Shown here: positions 12,497 through 14,253 of the stretch, piece after piece
How positions within the stretch are numbered: position 1 is the first letter of the stretch
How the letters are laid out: the number at the start of each line of letters is the position of its first letter
NCBI GenBank assembly: GCA_043826085.1
Contig: JBDRQW010000002.1
Coordinates: 1-14,253, forward strand
DNA length: 14,253 bases
Reading direction: 5' to 3'
Origin: CAXBYZ01 sp043826085
GTDB lineage: Bacteria; Patescibacteriota; Microgenomatia; UBA1400; CG1-02-47-37
Program-made: the position numbers and the translations under genes
Notes under the pieces: model-generated
What the model was told of the DNA's origin: nothing
Database searches by the model: none
Seen by the model: the letters and a program-made list of their open reading frames with translations, nothing else

Positions 12497-14253
12497 ATGA
12501 ACATTCAAATCACTCACTCCCATCTTCTTGAATACCTTGATACCAAGGCCACTCCAAAACAAATTGAAAAATACTTATCTCTCTGCGGGCCTTCTATTGA
12601 ATCTGTTACCAAAATTAATAACGACTACGTTTATGACATTGAGGTCACTACCAATCGAGTCGATATGATGAGTGTTGCCGGTATTGCCCGTGAAGCCGCC
12701 GCCATTCTACCTCAATTTAACATCAAGGCTAAATTTATTCCTCCTCAACTGGCCAAAATAGAAAATCTTAATAAATCACTTCCTATTGCCATCAAAGATC
12801 CAAGTCAAACTTGCCATCGAATCTTGGCAATAGTATTAGACAACGTCAATCTAGCTCCATCAAAAGACAAAATAAAATCTAGGCTTCAAGCCGCCAATAT
12901 CCGTTCCTTAAATAATGTCATTGATATTACTAACTACGTTATGACCGAAATCGGCCACCCCACTCACGTCTTTGACTACGATCGTCTTAAAACCAAAAAA
13001 TTAATTCTAAGAAAAGCAGAAAAAGGTGAAAAAATTGTTTCACTGGAAGACAAAACTTACACCTTACCGGGAGGAGATAACGTCATCGATGACGGCACTG
13101 GTACTATTATCGATCTACCTGGTATCATCGGCACCAAAAACAGTATTGTTGTCGACTCAACTAAAAGGATTCTCTTTTTCCTAGAAACCAATGATTCTGC
13201 TCAAATCAGAAAAACTTCCATGACATTAGGAATTAGAACTAATGCCGCCACCCTAAACGAAAAATGGGTTGACCCAGAACTTGCCATCATTGCCCTAAAA
13301 AGGGGAGTTCAATTATTTAAAGATCTAACCGGGGCCTCTGTTGCCTCAAACATCGTCGACATTTACCCAGCTCCTCATCAACCAAAAAATATTTCCGCCC
13401 CACTTCAATTAATTAAAGAAAGGTTGGGGATTGAAATCACCAATCAAGAAGTTAGCACTATACTCAAATCATTAGGATTTAACAATAATTTTGATAATAA
13501 AACTCAAAAATTTAACATTGTCGTTCCGTCTTTTAGAAACAAAGATGTCTCAATCCCAGAAGATATTGTCGAAGAAGTAGCTAGAATCTATGGTTTTCAC
13601 CGCCTACCTTCAACCCTAATGAGCACTTCAATTCCTACCAACTATCCCAACGAAAATTTTGATTTAGAATATCAAATCAAAACTTATCTAACCGGTTTTG
13701 GTATAAACGAAATCTATACTAACTCTTTAATTTCAGAAAATCTGGCCGTTTCCTCAAAGCTTCCACTAAACTCACATCTTAAAATTAAAAATGCCCTATC
13801 TGAAGAATGGTTATATTTAAGACGCTCTCTGGTTCCTTCTCACCTTGAGGCTTTAAAACAACCCAAAAAAGATCTATCGTTTTTTGAAATCGCCAACACC
13901 TATCACCCTAAAAAAACAGTAGGGTCGCACCCTTCCCATTTACCGGAAGAAAGGCTTGAGCTAATCATTTCTACCACCAACTCCTATCTCTATCTAAAAG
14001 GTGTCCTGGAATCACTTCTCGAAAAACTCCACCTTAAAGTTGAATTTAAACCGGCTAAAAACTCAGCCGAAATCTATCATCACTCCACCCTCCTCGGCAC
14101 TATAGAACCTTCAGGGAGACTCCCTGAAGTTCAAATTGTCTTACTTAATCTAAGGTCAATTCTAAAACTCGCCAAAGCCTATCCAAATTATCAACCCTTA
14201 TCCTCTCATCCGCCCATAATCGAAGACCTAACCTTTACTCTGCCTCAAAAAAC
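12497..14253 (+). CDS. pheT: Phenylalanyl-tRNA synthetase beta subunit, no EMAP-II domain, 3' partial
   Basis: Beta chain of PheRS, open at the window end (585 complete codons visible). The first 35 residues (ending CGPSIESV) match the usual start, but the EMAP-II/OB tRNA-binding domain, about residues 40-150 in E. coli, is missing: the chain goes straight to YDIEVTTNRVDMMSVAGIAREAA. Then come the B3/B4 editing region (NVIDITNYVMTEIGHPTHVFD), the B5 domain (IKERLGIEITNQEVSTILKSLGF and SIPEDIVEEVARIYGF), the catalytic-like core (YQIKTYLTGFGINEIYTNSLIS; LRRSLVPSHLEAL; FFEIANTYHP), and the start of the FDX-ACB domain (YQPLSSHPPIIEDLTFTL). Two palindromes (13921-13933, 14109-14129) lie in variable parts. 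The start 3 bases after pheS fits an operon; no SD. Confidence 0.94.
   Translation, partial: MNIQITHSHLLEYLDTKATPKQIEKYLSLCGPSIESVTKINNDYVYDIEVTTNRVDMMSVAGIAREAAAILPQFNIKAKFIPPQLAKIENLNKSLPIAIKDPSQTCHRILAIVLDNVNLAPSKDKIKSRLQAANIRSLNNVIDITNYVMTEIGHPTHVFDYDRLKTKKLILRKAEKGEKIVSLEDKTYTLPGGDNVIDDGTGTIIDLPGIIGTKNSIVVDSTKRILFFLETNDSAQIRKTSMTLGIRTNAATLNEKWVDPELAIIALKRGVQLFKDLTGASVASNIVDIYPAPHQPKNISAPLQLIKERLGIEITNQEVSTILKSLGFNNNFDNKTQKFNIVVPSFRNKDVSIPEDIVEEVARIYGFHRLPSTLMSTSIPTNYPNENFDLEYQIKTYLTGFGINEIYTNSLISENLAVSSKLPLNSHLKIKNALSEEWLYLRRSLVPSHLEALKQPKKDLSFFEIANTYHPKKTVGSHPSHLPEERLELIISTTNSYLYLKGVLESLLEKLHLKVEFKPAKNSAEIYHHSTLLGTIEPSGRLPEVQIVLLNLRSILKLAKAYPNYQPLSSHPPIIEDLTFTLPQK
13921..13933. repeat. 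Short palindrome within pheT
   Basis: AGGGT (13921-13925), CGC, ACCCT (13929-13933), read in frame as residues 475-479 (V-G-S-H-P) in a linker between FFEIANTYHPK and LPEERLEL, a stretch that varies in the family. Short enough to be chance, but GGGTCGCACCC-type elements are, from memory, common repeats in CPR genomes. Confidence 0.4.
14109..14129. repeat. Perfect 10-bp inverted repeat within pheT
   Basis: CTTCAGGGAG (14109-14118), one base, CTCCCTGAAG (14120-14129): perfect arms, read in frame as residues 538-545 (P-S-G-R-L-P-E-V). A 21-base near-palindrome in a coding region is not expected by chance at this composition. It may be an inserted palindromic unit at a surface loop. Confidence 0.65.

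Overview
The window looks like a chromosome segment of a Patescibacteria (CPR) bacterium, probably of the Microgenomates branch. The signs are a trigger factor with no room for the PPIase domain, a threonyl-tRNA synthetase without TGS domain, a phenylalanyl-tRNA synthetase beta chain without the EMAP-II domain, very tight gene packing, near absence of Shine-Dalgarno (SD) sequences on the + strand, and moderately AT-rich DNA. TGA is an ordinary stop here (infC and rplT end with it), so this is genetic code 11, not the recoded CPR code 25. The lineage is inferred from gene content only.

Layout. (1) 1-1593, + strand: minimal trigger factor, then an unrecognised coiled-coil-rich protein, each behind its own promoter with the -10 box 8-9 bases before the ATG, so both mRNAs are predicted leaderless. 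(2) 1611-6235, - strand: a four-gene operon of SAM-methyltransferase-like protein, Leu/Phe/Val-dehydrogenase-family enzyme, D-2-hydroxyacid dehydrogenase and PLP aminotransferase. It is more AT-rich than its surroundings, uses clear SD sequences, and is joined by ATGA stop/start overlaps. (3) 6304-7892, + strand: tRNA-Val(GAC) with encoded CCA, followed after 15 bases by a GHKL-type ATPase gene. (4) 7915-14253, + strand: an MntA/HepT-type nucleotidyltransferase-HEPN toxin-antitoxin pair running straight into thrS-infC-rpmI-rplT-pheS-pheT. PheT is cut by the window edge near the start of its last domain.

The main discovery is in the 5' leader of the - strand operon (6071-6235). A promoter drives a 23-residue leader ORF (6127-6198, leaderless) with four consecutive Phe codons. 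It is followed by an 8-bp hairpin with a six-T run (6078-6102), an intrinsic terminator just before the first structural gene. An alternative pairing between leader codons 17-20 and the 5' arm of the terminator gives a competing antiterminator. This is the architecture of a phenylalanine attenuator such as those of enterobacterial pheA and pheST, here placed before an amino-acid dehydrogenase/transaminase operon in a lineage usually regarded as poor in amino-acid synthesis. The terminator's 3' arm also contains a perfect AGGAGG placed to serve a GTG start, so the hairpin could block translation as well.

Taken together: the + strand genes are housekeeping translation and folding functions with an embedded toxin-antitoxin pair; the - strand operon looks like an acquired, Phe-sensing module that interconverts an amino acid, its 2-oxo acid and perhaps its 2-hydroxy acid. 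Three GC-rich or perfect palindromes lie in frame inside conserved genes at variable positions and may be small mobile repeats.
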